NCBI RefSeq assembly: GCF_030811475.1
Contig: NZ_JAUSQV010000001.1
Span: 3,297,001-3,361,000 of the forward strand
DNA: 64,000 nucleotides
From: Nakamurella flavida
GTDB taxonomy: Bacteria > Actinomycetota > Actinomycetes > Mycobacteriales > Nakamurellaceae
Direction: 5' to 3'
Made by a program: the position numbers and the translations under genes. The notes under the pieces were generated by a model that did no database searches, had not been told where the DNA came from, and was given only the letters and a program-made list of their open reading frames with translations. The first letter of the stretch is position 1. Every line of letters begins with the position of its first letter. Shown in pieces: positions 1 to 8,805 of this stretch.

Positions 1-52
1 TCGACGTCCGCTGACCAGGCCTGATGCGCTCCGGAACGGATCGGTCCCGGGG

Positions 53-841
53 TCAGCCGGCGTTCACCGCGTCCCGCCAGGTGAGCCAGTCGCGCACGCC
101 GGCCAGGTCGTAGTCCGGTCCGCCGACGCCCACGGTGAACAGGGTGAACCCGGCGTCCAGCAGGGCGTTCGCGGTGGTCTCGTCGGATCGGCTCACCTCG
201 GTGGAGTGCTCGATGTCCGCGGGGTTCCGGCCGACGGCGGCGCAGTGCTCGGCGAGGATGCCGCTCTTGCGGACCATGGTCTCCACGTCGCCGAAGGCGT
301 GCCAGATGCTGGCGTGCTCGGCGACCATCCGCAGGGTCTTCTTCTCGCCGCCCCCGCCGATGAGCACCGGGACGTCCCCGAGCGGGGCCGGGTTGAGCTT
401 CTTCAGCCGGGCGTCGATCCGCGGGAGGTAGTCCTTGAGCAGCGCCAGGCGACTGCCCGGGGTGCCGAACTCGTAGCCGTACTCGTCGTAGTCCTTCTCG
501 AACCAGCCGGCGCCGATGCCGAGGATCAGCCGGCCGCCGGAGATGTGGTCCACCGTGCGGGCCATGTCGGCCAGCAGGTCGGGGTTGCGGTACCCGCCGC
601 CGGTGACCAGCGCGCCGATCTGCACCCGCTCGGTCTGCTCGGCCCAGGCCGCGAGCATCGTCCAGCACTCGAAGTGCTTCCCGTCGGGCTCGCCGTACAG
701 CGGGTAGAAGTGGTCCCAGTTGAAGACCACGTCGACGCCGGCGTCCTCGGCGCGCAGGACCGCGTCCCGGATCTGCGCGTAGTCGGCGTGCTGCGGCTGG
801 AGCTGGACGGCGATGCGCACGGGCCGGTCGGGGGTCGTCAT
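53..841 (-). CDS. LLM class F420-dependent oxidoreductase
   Basis: A 262-residue luciferase-like monooxygenase-fold protein. These enzymes use reduced F420 or FMN as hydride donor; the substrate cannot be told from sequence. Family hallmarks seen: the N-terminal strand IAVQLQPQHADY, the substrate-pocket segment VVFNWDHFYPLYG, the VQIGALVTGGGYRNPDLLADM helix, GGRLILGIGAGWFEKDYDEYG and the C-terminal PVLIGGGGEKKTLRMVAEHA. The frame stays open far upstream, but similarity to the family begins at MTTPDRPVRIAVQ, so the ATG at 841 is chosen. Divergent from the ABC exporter; no gene follows it inside the window. Family confident, specificity unknown. Confidence 0.9.
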   Translation of the reverse strand: MTTPDRPVRIAVQLQPQHADYAQIRDAVLRAEDAGVDVVFNWDHFYPLYGEPDGKHFECWTMLAAWAEQTERVQIGALVTGGGYRNPDLLADMARTVDHISGGRLILGIGAGWFEKDYDEYGYEFGTPGSRLALLKDYLPRIDARLKKLNPAPLGDVPVLIGGGGEKKTLRMVAEHASIWHAFGDVETMVRKSGILAEHCAAVGRNPADIEHSTEVSRSDETTANALLDAGFTLFTVGVGGPDYDLAGVRDWLTWRDAVNAG

Positions 842-1016
842 GCGGACATCATGCGCCCGGTGCGGTTCGCGGGGAACGGCCGAGGACGGGCGCGCGCGGG
901 CCAAGGCGCAGCCCGGCGGACCAGCGGGCCGGGCGGGAGCCGACACCCTGCGACCGGGAGAACGCTGTGGGCGGAATGCCGTTGACCCCGGTGCGCCCGA
1001 CACGCACGGTGGAGAC

Positions 1017-2825
1017 GTGGACAGCACGGGCAGTGAGAGCGGCGGCCGAGGCACCGGGACGACCGGGCGGGGTGGCCGACCCCCCGCGGGGGAGCGCGCC
1101 AGGATGGCCGAGCTCTGGCCGTACCTGCGCCCGCACCGCCGCATCCTGCTGATCGTCGCGGGCATCTCGATCGTCGGCGCCGCCCTTGCCGTGGCCCAGC
1201 CGGCCACCGTCTCGGTGGTCATCGACGCCGTGCAGAACGGCCGGTCGATGGGCCCGGTGATCGCGTTGCTCGTCGGTTTGCTGCTCGGCGGGGCGATCGT
1301 CAACGGCGTCCAGCAGTTCCTGCTCCAGCGCACGGCCGAGGCCGTGGTGCTGCGGACCCGGCGGGATCTGGTGCAGCGCATGCTGTCCCTGCCCATCGCC
1401 GAGTACGACACCCGCCGGACCGGTGACCTGGTCTCCCGGGTCGGCTCGGACACCACCCTGCTGCGCACCGTCGTCACCTCCGGGCTGGTCGACGCGGTGG
1501 CCGGTTCCCTGGTCTTCCTCGGCTCGGCGATCGCCATGGCGTTGATCGACCCGCTGCTGCTGGGGGTGACCCTGGCCGTGGTGCTGCTGGCCACGCTGAT
1601 GGTGGTGTTCCTGGGCCGGCGGATCCAGAAGCTGACCCTGCTGGCGCAGACTCAGGTCGGCCTGCTCGGCGCCGCGGTGGCCCGGGCCATCCCCGGGGTC
1701 CGCACCATCCGCGCCGCCGGTGCGACAGCCCGGGAGACCGCGGCGGTGGACGGGATCGCCACGGAGGCGTACGGGACCGGCGTGCGGCTCGCCAAGATCG
1801 CCGCGCTCATCCAGCCGGTGGTCGGCATCGCCCTGCAGGGCGCGTTCATCGCCGTGCTGGGACTGGGTGGCTACCGCGTCGCGACCGGCTCGATGCAGGT
1901 GTCCGAGCTGGTGGCGTTCATCCTCTACCTGTTCATGATGATCATGCCGCTGGGCCGGGTCTTCCAGGCGTACACGGCGATCCAGAACGCGCTCGGGGCG
2001 GTCATCCGGATCCGGGAGATCACCGCGTTGGACCCCGAGTCCGAGTCCGAGCCGGAGTCGGCGAGCACGGATGCCGGCCCGGTCCCGGTGGATCCGGCCT
2101 CCCCGGCGTTGGAGTTCCGCGGCGTCAGCTTCGACTACGACGGCGTCCCGGTGCTGCGGGGGGTCAGCTTCCGGGTGGAGCGCGGCACCCGCACCGCGAT
2201 CGTCGGGCCGTCCGGCGCCGGCAAGTCCACCATCCTCGCGCTCATCGAGCGGTTCTACGACCCGGCCGCGGGCACGATCGAGCTGGACGGGCGGGACGTG
2301 CGGCGCAGCTCCCGCGCCGCCACCCGGGCCCGGATGGGGTACGTCGAGCAGGACTCCCCGGTGCTGGCCGGCACCCTGGCCGACAACCTGCGGCTGGGCT
2401 CCCCGGAGGCGACCGACGAGGAATGCGTGGCGGTGCTCGCCGCGGTCAACCTGACCGGGGTGCTCGAACGCGATCCGCGGGGGCTGGCCGCCCAGGTCGG
2501 CGAGGACGGCATCCTGCTGTCCGGTGGCGAGCGGCAGCGCCTGGCCATCGCCCGGTCCCTGCTGGCCGCCCCCGATCTGCTGCTGCTGGACGAGCCGACG
2601 GCCAGCCTGGACTCGCGCAACGAGGTCGCCCTGCGGGAGGCGATCGACGCGGTCGCCCAGCGCCGGACGCTGGTCGTCGTCGCGCACCGGCTCGCCACGG
2701 TGGCCGACGCCGACCAGATCGTGGTGCTGGACGGCGGCCGGGTCCGCGCGGTGGGCACGCACGACGAGCTGCTCGGCGCCGACGCGCTCTACCGGGAGCT
2801 CGCCGAGCACCAGCTCCTGGTCTGA
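1017..2825 (+). CDS. ABC exporter: fused permease and ATPase
   Basis: A half-size ABC exporter of about 602 residues with a six-helix transmembrane domain (about residues 35-310) followed by a nucleotide-binding domain. Seen in order: Walker A GPSGAGKST near 397, Q-loop YVEQDSPVLAGTLADN, signature LSGGERQRLAIARSLL near 501, Walker B LLLLDEPTASLD near 525 and the H-loop VVAHRLATV. Such proteins work as homo- or heterodimers exporting lipids, peptides or drugs; no partner is adjacent, so a homodimer is likely. The GTG at 1017 is chosen because coding-like third-position GC begins there. The ATG at 1104, with GGGGGAG nine bases upstream, is a good alternative start. A Glu/Ser-rich linker separates the two domains. 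Substrate unknown. Confidence 0.9.
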   Translation: MDSTGSESGGRGTGTTGRGGRPPAGERARMAELWPYLRPHRRILLIVAGISIVGAALAVAQPATVSVVIDAVQNGRSMGPVIALLVGLLLGGAIVNGVQQFLLQRTAEAVVLRTRRDLVQRMLSLPIAEYDTRRTGDLVSRVGSDTTLLRTVVTSGLVDAVAGSLVFLGSAIAMALIDPLLLGVTLAVVLLATLMVVFLGRRIQKLTLLAQTQVGLLGAAVARAIPGVRTIRAAGATARETAAVDGIATEAYGTGVRLAKIAALIQPVVGIALQGAFIAVLGLGGYRVATGSMQVSELVAFILYLFMMIMPLGRVFQAYTAIQNALGAVIRIREITALDPESESEPESASTDAGPVPVDPASPALEFRGVSFDYDGVPVLRGVSFRVERGTRTAIVGPSGAGKSTILALIERFYDPAAGTIELDGRDVRRSSRAATRARMGYVEQDSPVLAGTLADNLRLGSPEATDEECVAVLAAVNLTGVLERDPRGLAAQVGEDGILLSGGERQRLAIARSLLAAPDLLLLDEPTASLDSRNEVALREAIDAVAQRRTLVVVAHRLATVADADQIVVLDGGRVRAVGTHDELLGADALYRELAEHQLLV

Positions 2826-2839
2826 GCCGGGCCGACCGG

Positions 2840-4498
2840 TCAGGTGGCCGCCGCTGCCGCCCGCCCCGCGATCCGGCCGGAGAACAGGCAGCCGCCGAGG
2901 AACGTGCCCTCCAGCGCCCGGTACCCGTGCATGCCGCCGCCGCCGAATCCGGCGGCCTCACCGGCCGCGTAGACGCCGGGCAGGTGCTCGCCGCCGGGCC
3001 GGAGCACCCGGCCGTCCAGATCGGTCTCCAGCCCGCCGAGGGTCTTGCGGGTCAGCACGTGCAGCCGGACGGCGATGAGCGGCCCGGCGGCCGGGTCCAG
3101 CATCTCGTGCGGCGCGACGGTGCGCATGCGGCGGTCGCCGACGTACCGACGGGCCGCGATGGTGGCGGTGAGCTGGCCGTCCTTGCCCATGCCGCAGGCC
3201 AGTTCGGTGCGGACCTGCGCGTCGCGGGCCCGGACCACCCGCTCGACCTCGGCCCCGTCCACCAGGTCCGTCCCGGTCAGCGCGTTCATCCCGGTGACCA
3301 GCTCTGGCAGGGTGCCGGCGGTCACCACGTCCACCCCGGCGTCGACGAACGCCTGCACGGTGGGCTGCGCCCCCGCGCCTCGGGCCCGGGCGATGAGCCC
3401 GCGCACCGACTTGCCGGTGAAGTCCGGGTTCTGCTCGGACCCGGACAGCGAGAACTCCTTGGCGATGGTCGGGGCGTCGAGCAGGAACCAGGAATGGCTG
3501 TGACCGGTCGCGGTGATGTGCCGCAGCGCCGCACCGGTGTCGAACCCCGGGTAGAGCGGGGCCGGCAACCGGTGGCCGGTCGCGTCCAACCACAGGGGGC
3601 TCGGCCCGGACAGCACCCGGATGCCGTGCCCGCTCCACACGGGGGTGTGGTTGCGCAGGCCCTCCGGGTAGTGCCACATCCGGTCGCGGTTGATGACGTT
3701 GCCCCCGGCGTGCCCGGTGACCTGCAGCATCAGCCCGTCGGTGGACGCCGGCACACCGGAGATCAGCTCGGCCGGCGCGGCGTCCGGCCCGCCCGGCCAG
3801 TTCTCCCGGACCAGGTCGTGGTTGCCGCCGATGCCGCCGGTCGTCACGATCACCGCGCCGGCCTCGAGCGCGAAGTCGCCGACCACGCCGCGGCCGGAGT
3901 CCTCGCCGCGGGCGGCCGTGCTGGGTTCGAGGATGTCGCCGGCCACCCGCGCCGGTCCGCCGGGCCTCAGCTCGGTCACCCGGTGCCGGAAGCGCAGGGT
4001 CACTCGGCCGGTGCGCACGTGCACCATCACCCGGCGCAGGAAAGGCACGAGGACGGCCGGGCCGGTGCCCCAGGCGAGGTGGAAGCGGGGGACGGAGTTG
4101 CCCGGGTCGGTGGCCAGGGCGCCGCCGCGCTCGGCCCACATGACCAGCGGGAACAGCCCGATCCGCTGGCTGCGCAGCCACGCCCGCTGCTCCCCGGCGG
4201 CGAAGTCGACGAACGCCTCCGCCCAGCGCCTCGGCCAGTGGTCCTCCGGTCGGTCGAATCCGGCCGTGTTCATCCAGTCCGACCGGGCGAGCTCGGCGGA
4301 GTCCCGGATGCCGAGCCGGCGCTGCTCGGGACTGTCGACCAGGAACAGCCCGCCCAGGGCCCACCAGGCCTGCCCACCGATCGACGCGGGCGGCTCCTGG
4401 TCCAGGATGATCACCGACCGCCCGGCGTCGGCGGCCTCGGCGGCGGCGACCAGACCGGCCAGGCCCGCCCCCACGACGATCACGTCGGCATCGGCCAT
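2840..4498 (-). CDS. FAD-binding dehydrogenase, KstD/fumarate-reductase fold
   Basis: A 552-residue flavoprotein. The N-terminus carries the dinucleotide-binding fingerprint VIVVGAGLAGLVAAAEAADA followed by the Glu/Asp strand IILDQEPP. The C-terminus has the second FAD contact GVYAAGEAAGFGGGGMHGYR and LEGTFLGGCLFSGR. Length and layout match the FAD-dependent dehydrogenases related to 3-ketosteroid 1-dehydrogenase and flavocytochrome c, which oxidise or reduce a C-C bond next to a carbonyl. No signal peptide is seen, so it is probably cytoplasmic. It is convergent with the ABC exporter across 14 bases and divergent from the diguanylate cyclase pair. Substrate unknown; a steroid-like substrate is only one possibility. 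Confidence 0.85.
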   Translation of the reverse strand: MADADVIVVGAGLAGLVAAAEAADAGRSVIILDQEPPASIGGQAWWALGGLFLVDSPEQRRLGIRDSAELARSDWMNTAGFDRPEDHWPRRWAEAFVDFAAGEQRAWLRSQRIGLFPLVMWAERGGALATDPGNSVPRFHLAWGTGPAVLVPFLRRVMVHVRTGRVTLRFRHRVTELRPGGPARVAGDILEPSTAARGEDSGRGVVGDFALEAGAVIVTTGGIGGNHDLVRENWPGGPDAAPAELISGVPASTDGLMLQVTGHAGGNVINRDRMWHYPEGLRNHTPVWSGHGIRVLSGPSPLWLDATGHRLPAPLYPGFDTGAALRHITATGHSHSWFLLDAPTIAKEFSLSGSEQNPDFTGKSVRGLIARARGAGAQPTVQAFVDAGVDVVTAGTLPELVTGMNALTGTDLVDGAEVERVVRARDAQVRTELACGMGKDGQLTATIAARRYVGDRRMRTVAPHEMLDPAAGPLIAVRLHVLTRKTLGGLETDLDGRVLRPGGEHLPGVYAAGEAAGFGGGGMHGYRALEGTFLGGCLFSGRIAGRAAAAAT

Positions 4499-4819
4499 CA
4501 GCCGCCCCGTCCACCCCGGGGACCCCGGCCGGCCGCCGCGGGTCCTGCAACCGACAGCATGCCCGCGCGGGCCGCGGGCCGCCCTGTGGCGGTCCGGCTT
4601 CGGTCGGAGTCGAGGGGGCGGGCCGCACGCGGCGGTCCGGGCCGCGGGTCACCCCTTCGGGTGATTCGGCGCGGATGCGCTCGGTGACCAGCGGGGGGGA
4701 TGCATCAACCAGATGGATTGACCGGGTCCGGACACCGCCCTGACTACCGTCAGTGCGGTTACTGTTACCGGTCAGCACGTGCGGGCGGTCATTTCCGGAA
4801 GGGCGACGGGGGGTGGGTG
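4499..4819. other. Divergent intergenic region, 321 bp
   Basis: Separates the FAD dehydrogenase (minus) from the first diguanylate cyclase (plus). It becomes less GC-rich around 4700-4800 and contains a short direct repeat, GTTAC-TGTTAC, near 4757-4769. The promoters of both flanking genes must lie here, but I could not assign a convincing -35/-10 pair. A frame is open across part of it, without family similarity. Confidence 0.4.
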
Positions 4820-6223
4820 GTGGACCATCGGTCCGATCCCCTCGGTGCTCCCCTGCGCGAAACACCGCCGGCGTTCCGCCTGCTGCTCGCGGTGGGCGCG
4901 GTCGGCCTCGTCGTCGGCGCCACCCTGCTCGTCATCCTGGGTGAGCCGCCCACGGTGCCCCAGTTGTTCGGCAAGCCGGGGTTCCTCGCGCTCGCCGTCC
5001 TCATCGTGGTCGCCGACCTCTATCCGCTGGTGCCTTGGATGCGGGACGTCCGGGCCAACGTCACCTTCGCGTGGTCGGTGGCGTCCTCCCTGGGTGCCGT
5101 CATCGCCTTCGGGGCCCAGGCCGCCCTGTTCATCCCGCTGAGCGGCCTGGCCGTCGAGTTCGCCCGTCGCTCCGGTCCGTGGTGGCGGCCGTGGGTCTCG
5201 ATGCTGGTCTTCGGCTGGATCGGGCTGACCGTGGCCGGGGTCGCCGAGTGGCTGCTCGCCGGGCCCATCACCCTCCCCGTCCCGGACGCCCCCGGCCTGC
5301 TGGTGGCCGGACTGGTGCTGACCGCGGTGGTGCTGATCACCCACGCCGTCCTGCAGGGCCTGGTGCTCGTCGCCCTGGGCGTCAGCACCTGGCGGCACCA
5401 GGTCCACCAGCTCGGGCGCACCGCCCGCGTCTGGGGCACCGGGCTCGCTCTCTCCCCGCTGATCGGCGTGCTGGCCGTCCTCCACCCCCCGGTGGTGCTG
5501 CTCGTCGTGGTCATCGTCGTCGCGGTCAACCACCTCAGCAGCACCCTGCTGCGGTCCACCGCGCAGGCCCGCACCGATCCGCTCACCCAGCTCGCCAACC
5601 GGCTCACCCTGACCCGCCGGCTCGCCCTGCGGCTGGCCCAGCTGAGCCGCCGTGACCCGGTGGTCGGTCTGCTGCTCATCGACCTGGACCGGTTCAAGGC
5701 GGTGAACGACACCTACGGGCACCTGGTCGGCGACGAGGTGCTCGTCGGCATCGGGCGCCGGCTGCTCGCCGCCGCCGGCCCGCGCGACCTGGTCGCCCGG
5801 ATCGGCGGGGACGAGTTCGCCGTGCTCACCGGGCCCGGCACCCCCGCCGCCGCGCTGCCCGAGGTGGCCGGCCGCATCCGGGCGGCCCTGGCCGAACCGC
5901 AGATCATCCGGGACCACGTCATCGACGCAGGCGGCTCGGTGGGGTGGGCCGTGGGCAGCGACCACCGCACCCGCCCGGCCGACCTGCTCGAGCTCGCCGA
6001 CCGCCACATGTACCGGGAGAAGCGCGCCGCCCGCCCCGCCGTCGTCGTCCAGCCGCTGTGGACCGTCACCGGGCAGGGTGGGCAGGCGTGGCCCGTGGCG
6101 TCGTGGACGGCACTGACCGACGGCGACATGGACTCCCTGCTGTCGGCCCGCACCGTGCGACACCCCGGCCTGCGGGGGTCCCTCGTGGTGGACCCGGACC
6201 CCCTGCCCGCTCAGGAGGCCTGA
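4820..6223 (+). CDS. Membrane-bound diguanylate cyclase (first of a pair)
   Basis: About 467 residues: an N-terminal membrane sensor with roughly six or seven hydrophobic segments (residues about 15-250) and a C-terminal GGDEF domain that makes cyclic di-GMP from two GTP. The active loop IGGDEFAVL is intact (GGDEF about 329-333), as is the DLDRFKAVNDTYGHLVGDE strand. The canonical product-inhibition site RxxD is not seen: the equivalent stretch reads GPRD. The upstream frame is open to 4700, but GTG at 4820 with a G-rich site six bases upstream gives a protein starting just before the first membrane segment; GTG 4817 is also possible. It overlaps the next gene by one base and was probably co-duplicated with it. 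Confidence 0.87.
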   Translation: MDHRSDPLGAPLRETPPAFRLLLAVGAVGLVVGATLLVILGEPPTVPQLFGKPGFLALAVLIVVADLYPLVPWMRDVRANVTFAWSVASSLGAVIAFGAQAALFIPLSGLAVEFARRSGPWWRPWVSMLVFGWIGLTVAGVAEWLLAGPITLPVPDAPGLLVAGLVLTAVVLITHAVLQGLVLVALGVSTWRHQVHQLGRTARVWGTGLALSPLIGVLAVLHPPVVLLVVVIVVAVNHLSSTLLRSTAQARTDPLTQLANRLTLTRRLALRLAQLSRRDPVVGLLLIDLDRFKAVNDTYGHLVGDEVLVGIGRRLLAAAGPRDLVARIGGDEFAVLTGPGTPAAALPEVAGRIRAALAEPQIIRDHVIDAGGSVGWAVGSDHRTRPADLLELADRHMYREKRAARPAVVVQPLWTVTGQGGQAWPVASWTALTDGDMDSLLSARTVRHPGLRGSLVVDPDPLPAQEA

Positions 6224-7635
6224 TGTCCACCGGCTCCTCGCCGATGGTGTCGGCGATGGTGCACGCGACGACGCCGGGTCCGTTGCAGCTCCCGCTGCAC
6301 CGGACGCCTCGGCCGTTCCGCTGGTTCCTGCTGATCACCATCGTGCTCGCCTGCGTCGGCTCGGTCTGGGCCGCATCCGGGGCTCCCGGCCCGTCCCTGG
6401 ACGAGGTCTGGACCGAACCCGGATTCATCGGGCTCCTGCTGCTCATCGTGCTGGCCGATCTCTACCCGTGGTTGTCCCGCATGCAGGGGGTGCCCGGGGT
6501 GGAGAGCGTCGTCGTCTCCGCCCCGCTGTCCATCGCCGCCCTGATGGCCTACGGGCCGCCCGCCGCCGTCCTGTTCCTGTTGAGCGGTCTGCTGTGCGGC
6601 CTGCGCCGGCGGTGGTGGCGTGTGGTGCTCAACGGGTTCATGTGGGGCCTGCAGGGCGTCGTCGCGGCGCTCGTCCTCGTCGCCCTGGGGAGTCCGCAGC
6701 TGGGCGGGTGGACGCAACCGGCCGATCCGGGGGTCTGGACGCTGATCGCCGCCGGGGTGCTGCTGCTGGTCGTCGTGGAGGCGGTCAACATCCTGTTGAT
6801 CGGCTTGGCCTACGTCCTCATCGGGCAGCAGACCATCCGCGAGTACCTCGCCGGCTGCCTGGAGGGCCGGCTGGCCACCATGATCGGGCTGATCGCCCCG
6901 GTCGGAGCGGTCGCCGCCCTGCAGGTGCCGTGGCTGCTGCCGCTCATCGCCGTGGCCACCATCGGGTCCCTCGAGGCGGTGCGGACCGCCTGGGTGCGGA
7001 CCGTCCTGGCCGGGACGGACCCGCTCACCGGGGCGGCCAACCGGGCGGCCCTGATGGCTCGGCTGCGCACCCAGCTCGCCCGGCTGGACCGCACCCATCA
7101 CCGCGTCGCCGTCCTCCTCGTCGACCTCGACGGCTTCAAGGCCGTCAACGACGAGTTCGGCCACGTGGTCGGCGACCAGGTGCTCATCGAGGTGGCGGAC
7201 CGGCTCGGCACCGTCACCCGGGCCGAGCGCGACATGGTCGCCCGGTTCGGCGGCGACGAGTTCGCCGTGCTGCTCGGCGGTGGTCCGCTGCCGTCGGACG
7301 GCCGGGACCCGGCGGACGGCGACGTCGACATGATCACCGAGCGGATCCGCACCGCGATCGCCGCGCCCATGCGGATCGGTCCGCATCGCGTCGTGGTCGG
7401 TGCGTCCGTCGGCCGGGCGGAGGCCACCTCGCCCGCCGACCAGCCCGCCGATCTGTTCGAACGGGCCGACGCCGAGCTGTACGCGACGAAGGCCGCGCGG
7501 GTCTGCCCGAACCGCCTGCGCACGGCCGTCCCGGACGCCGACGACCCCACCGGGTGGTCGGGCCCGCTGTGGACCAGCACCCCGGCCGCCGTGGTCGTCA
7601 CCGCGCCGGCCCTGCCCGCCCAGCGCACGGGTTGA
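6223..7635 (+). CDS. Membrane-bound diguanylate cyclase (second of a pair)
   Basis: A 470-residue paralogue of the preceding gene with the same plan: hydrophobic N-terminal sensor, then GGDEF domain with intact FGGDEFAVL (343-347) and DLDGFKAVNDEFGHVVGD. Matching segments such as ADLYPLVPWM in the first and ADLYPWLSRM in the second show that the membrane sensors are related too. The inhibitory-site position reads AERD rather than RxxD. The start is fixed by the TGATG overlap with the upstream stop and a strong AGGAGG five bases before the ATG, so the two cyclases should be translated together. Inferred role: cyclic di-GMP output in response to an unknown membrane signal; exopolysaccharide synthesis is a common target of that messenger. 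Confidence 0.88.
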   Translation: MSTGSSPMVSAMVHATTPGPLQLPLHRTPRPFRWFLLITIVLACVGSVWAASGAPGPSLDEVWTEPGFIGLLLLIVLADLYPWLSRMQGVPGVESVVVSAPLSIAALMAYGPPAAVLFLLSGLLCGLRRRWWRVVLNGFMWGLQGVVAALVLVALGSPQLGGWTQPADPGVWTLIAAGVLLLVVVEAVNILLIGLAYVLIGQQTIREYLAGCLEGRLATMIGLIAPVGAVAALQVPWLLPLIAVATIGSLEAVRTAWVRTVLAGTDPLTGAANRAALMARLRTQLARLDRTHHRVAVLLVDLDGFKAVNDEFGHVVGDQVLIEVADRLGTVTRAERDMVARFGGDEFAVLLGGGPLPSDGRDPADGDVDMITERIRTAIAAPMRIGPHRVVVGASVGRAEATSPADQPADLFERADAELYATKAARVCPNRLRTAVPDADDPTGWSGPLWTSTPAAVVVTAPALPAQRTG

Positions 7636-7664
7636 CGGCCGGCTCGACCGGGGACCGCCCGCCC

Positions 7665-8753
7665 GTGGTGGACGTCCTCGTCGTCGGCGGCGGCCAGGGC
7701 GGTCTGGCCGCCGCGCACCACCTGGCCCGGACCGGGACCGACTTCCTGGTGCTGGACGCGGAGACCGGCCCCGGTGGCGCGTGGCGGCACCGCTGGCCCA
7801 CCCTGACCATGGCCACCGTCAACGGCATCCGCGAGCTGCCCGGGCTGCCGGTACCGCCCGGCCCGCCGGAGCGACCGGCCCGCGAGGCGGTGCCGGAGTA
7901 CTTCGCCGAGTACGAGCGGCGCTTCGACCTGCGGGTCCGGCGGCCGGTGCAGGTGCGGGACGTGCGCTCGGTCGACAGGCTGCTGCGGGCCCGGACGACC
8001 GACGGTGCGGAGTTCACCGCCCGCACGCTGATCAACGCCACCGGCACCTGGACCCGACCGTTCTGGCCGACCGTGCCCGGTCGGCAGGTGTTCGCCGGGC
8101 GCCAGCTGCACACCCACGACTACCGCGGCCCGGGCCCGTTCACCGGTCGGCGGGTCGTCGTGGTCGGCGGCGGCATCTCCGCCGTCCAGCTGATCCTGGA
8201 GATCGAACCGGTGGCCGCGGCCGTCACCTGGGTGACCCGCCGCGAACCGGTGTGGGTGGACCGCGAGTTCACCACCGAGCTGGGCCGGGCGGCCGTCGCC
8301 ATGGTCACCGAGCGCGTCGAGCGGGGGCTGCCACCCCGGTCGGTGGTGTCGGTGACGGGGCTGCCGCTGACGCCGGCCACCCGGGGGGCGCGGGAGTCGG
8401 GCGTGCTGCGGCGGCAGCCCATGTTCGCCGAGCTCGTCCCGCACGGGGTGCGCTGGGCGGACGGCCGGGAGGAGCAGGCCGACGTGGTGCTGTGGTGCAC
8501 CGGCTTCCGGCCCGCCCTGGCCCACCTGGCCCCGCTGCGGCTGCGCTCACCGGCCGGCGGGGTGCAGCTGGTCGGCACCCGGGCCGCGCGGGACGCCCGG
8601 GTGCATCTGATCGGTTACGGCCCTTCCGCGTCCACGGTGGGCGCGAGCCGCGCGGGCCGGGCCGCCGTCACCGAACTGCGGGCCCTGCTCGCCGCCGGTT
8701 CCCCGGCCGGCCCCGACGGCGCGGACACCGGTGCGCGCGGGGGCCGACGGTAG
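7665..8753 (+). CDS. Flavin-containing monooxygenase-like oxidoreductase
   Basis: About 362 residues with two Rossmann nucleotide-binding motifs: VLVVGGGQGGLAAAHHL at the N-terminus for FAD and VVVVGGGISAVQLILE in the middle for NAD(P)H. Between them, NATGTWTRPFWP matches the family's ATG motif. Such proteins are small flavin monooxygenases, putative Baeyer-Villiger enzymes or reductases; nothing here fixes the substrate. The GTG at 7665 sits about ten bases after GGGGA and directly before the Rossmann strand. A TTG at 7632 overlapping the upstream stop is a possible longer start that would couple it to the cyclase pair. It ends about 50 bases before CysS on the same strand. Confidence 0.82.
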   Translation: MVDVLVVGGGQGGLAAAHHLARTGTDFLVLDAETGPGGAWRHRWPTLTMATVNGIRELPGLPVPPGPPERPAREAVPEYFAEYERRFDLRVRRPVQVRDVRSVDRLLRARTTDGAEFTARTLINATGTWTRPFWPTVPGRQVFAGRQLHTHDYRGPGPFTGRRVVVVGGGISAVQLILEIEPVAAAVTWVTRREPVWVDREFTTELGRAAVAMVTERVERGLPPRSVVSVTGLPLTPATRGARESGVLRRQPMFAELVPHGVRWADGREEQADVVLWCTGFRPALAHLAPLRLRSPAGGVQLVGTRAARDARVHLIGYGPSASTVGASRAGRAAVTELRALLAAGSPAGPDGADTGARGGRR

Positions 8754-8805
8754 GGTTCCACCGGTCGAGCGGCGGGGCCGCCGACAGGGAGCGGGGGAGG
8801 GCGTC

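Noticed and set aside
842-1594. Upstream extension of the LLM oxidoreductase frame
   Set aside because: Arg/Ser/Pro-rich translation overlapping the ABC exporter; family similarity starts at the ATG at 841.
849-2810. Open frame of 653 codons opposite the ABC exporter
   Set aside because: His/Gln/Arg-rich shadow; the plus-strand frame has all ABC motifs.
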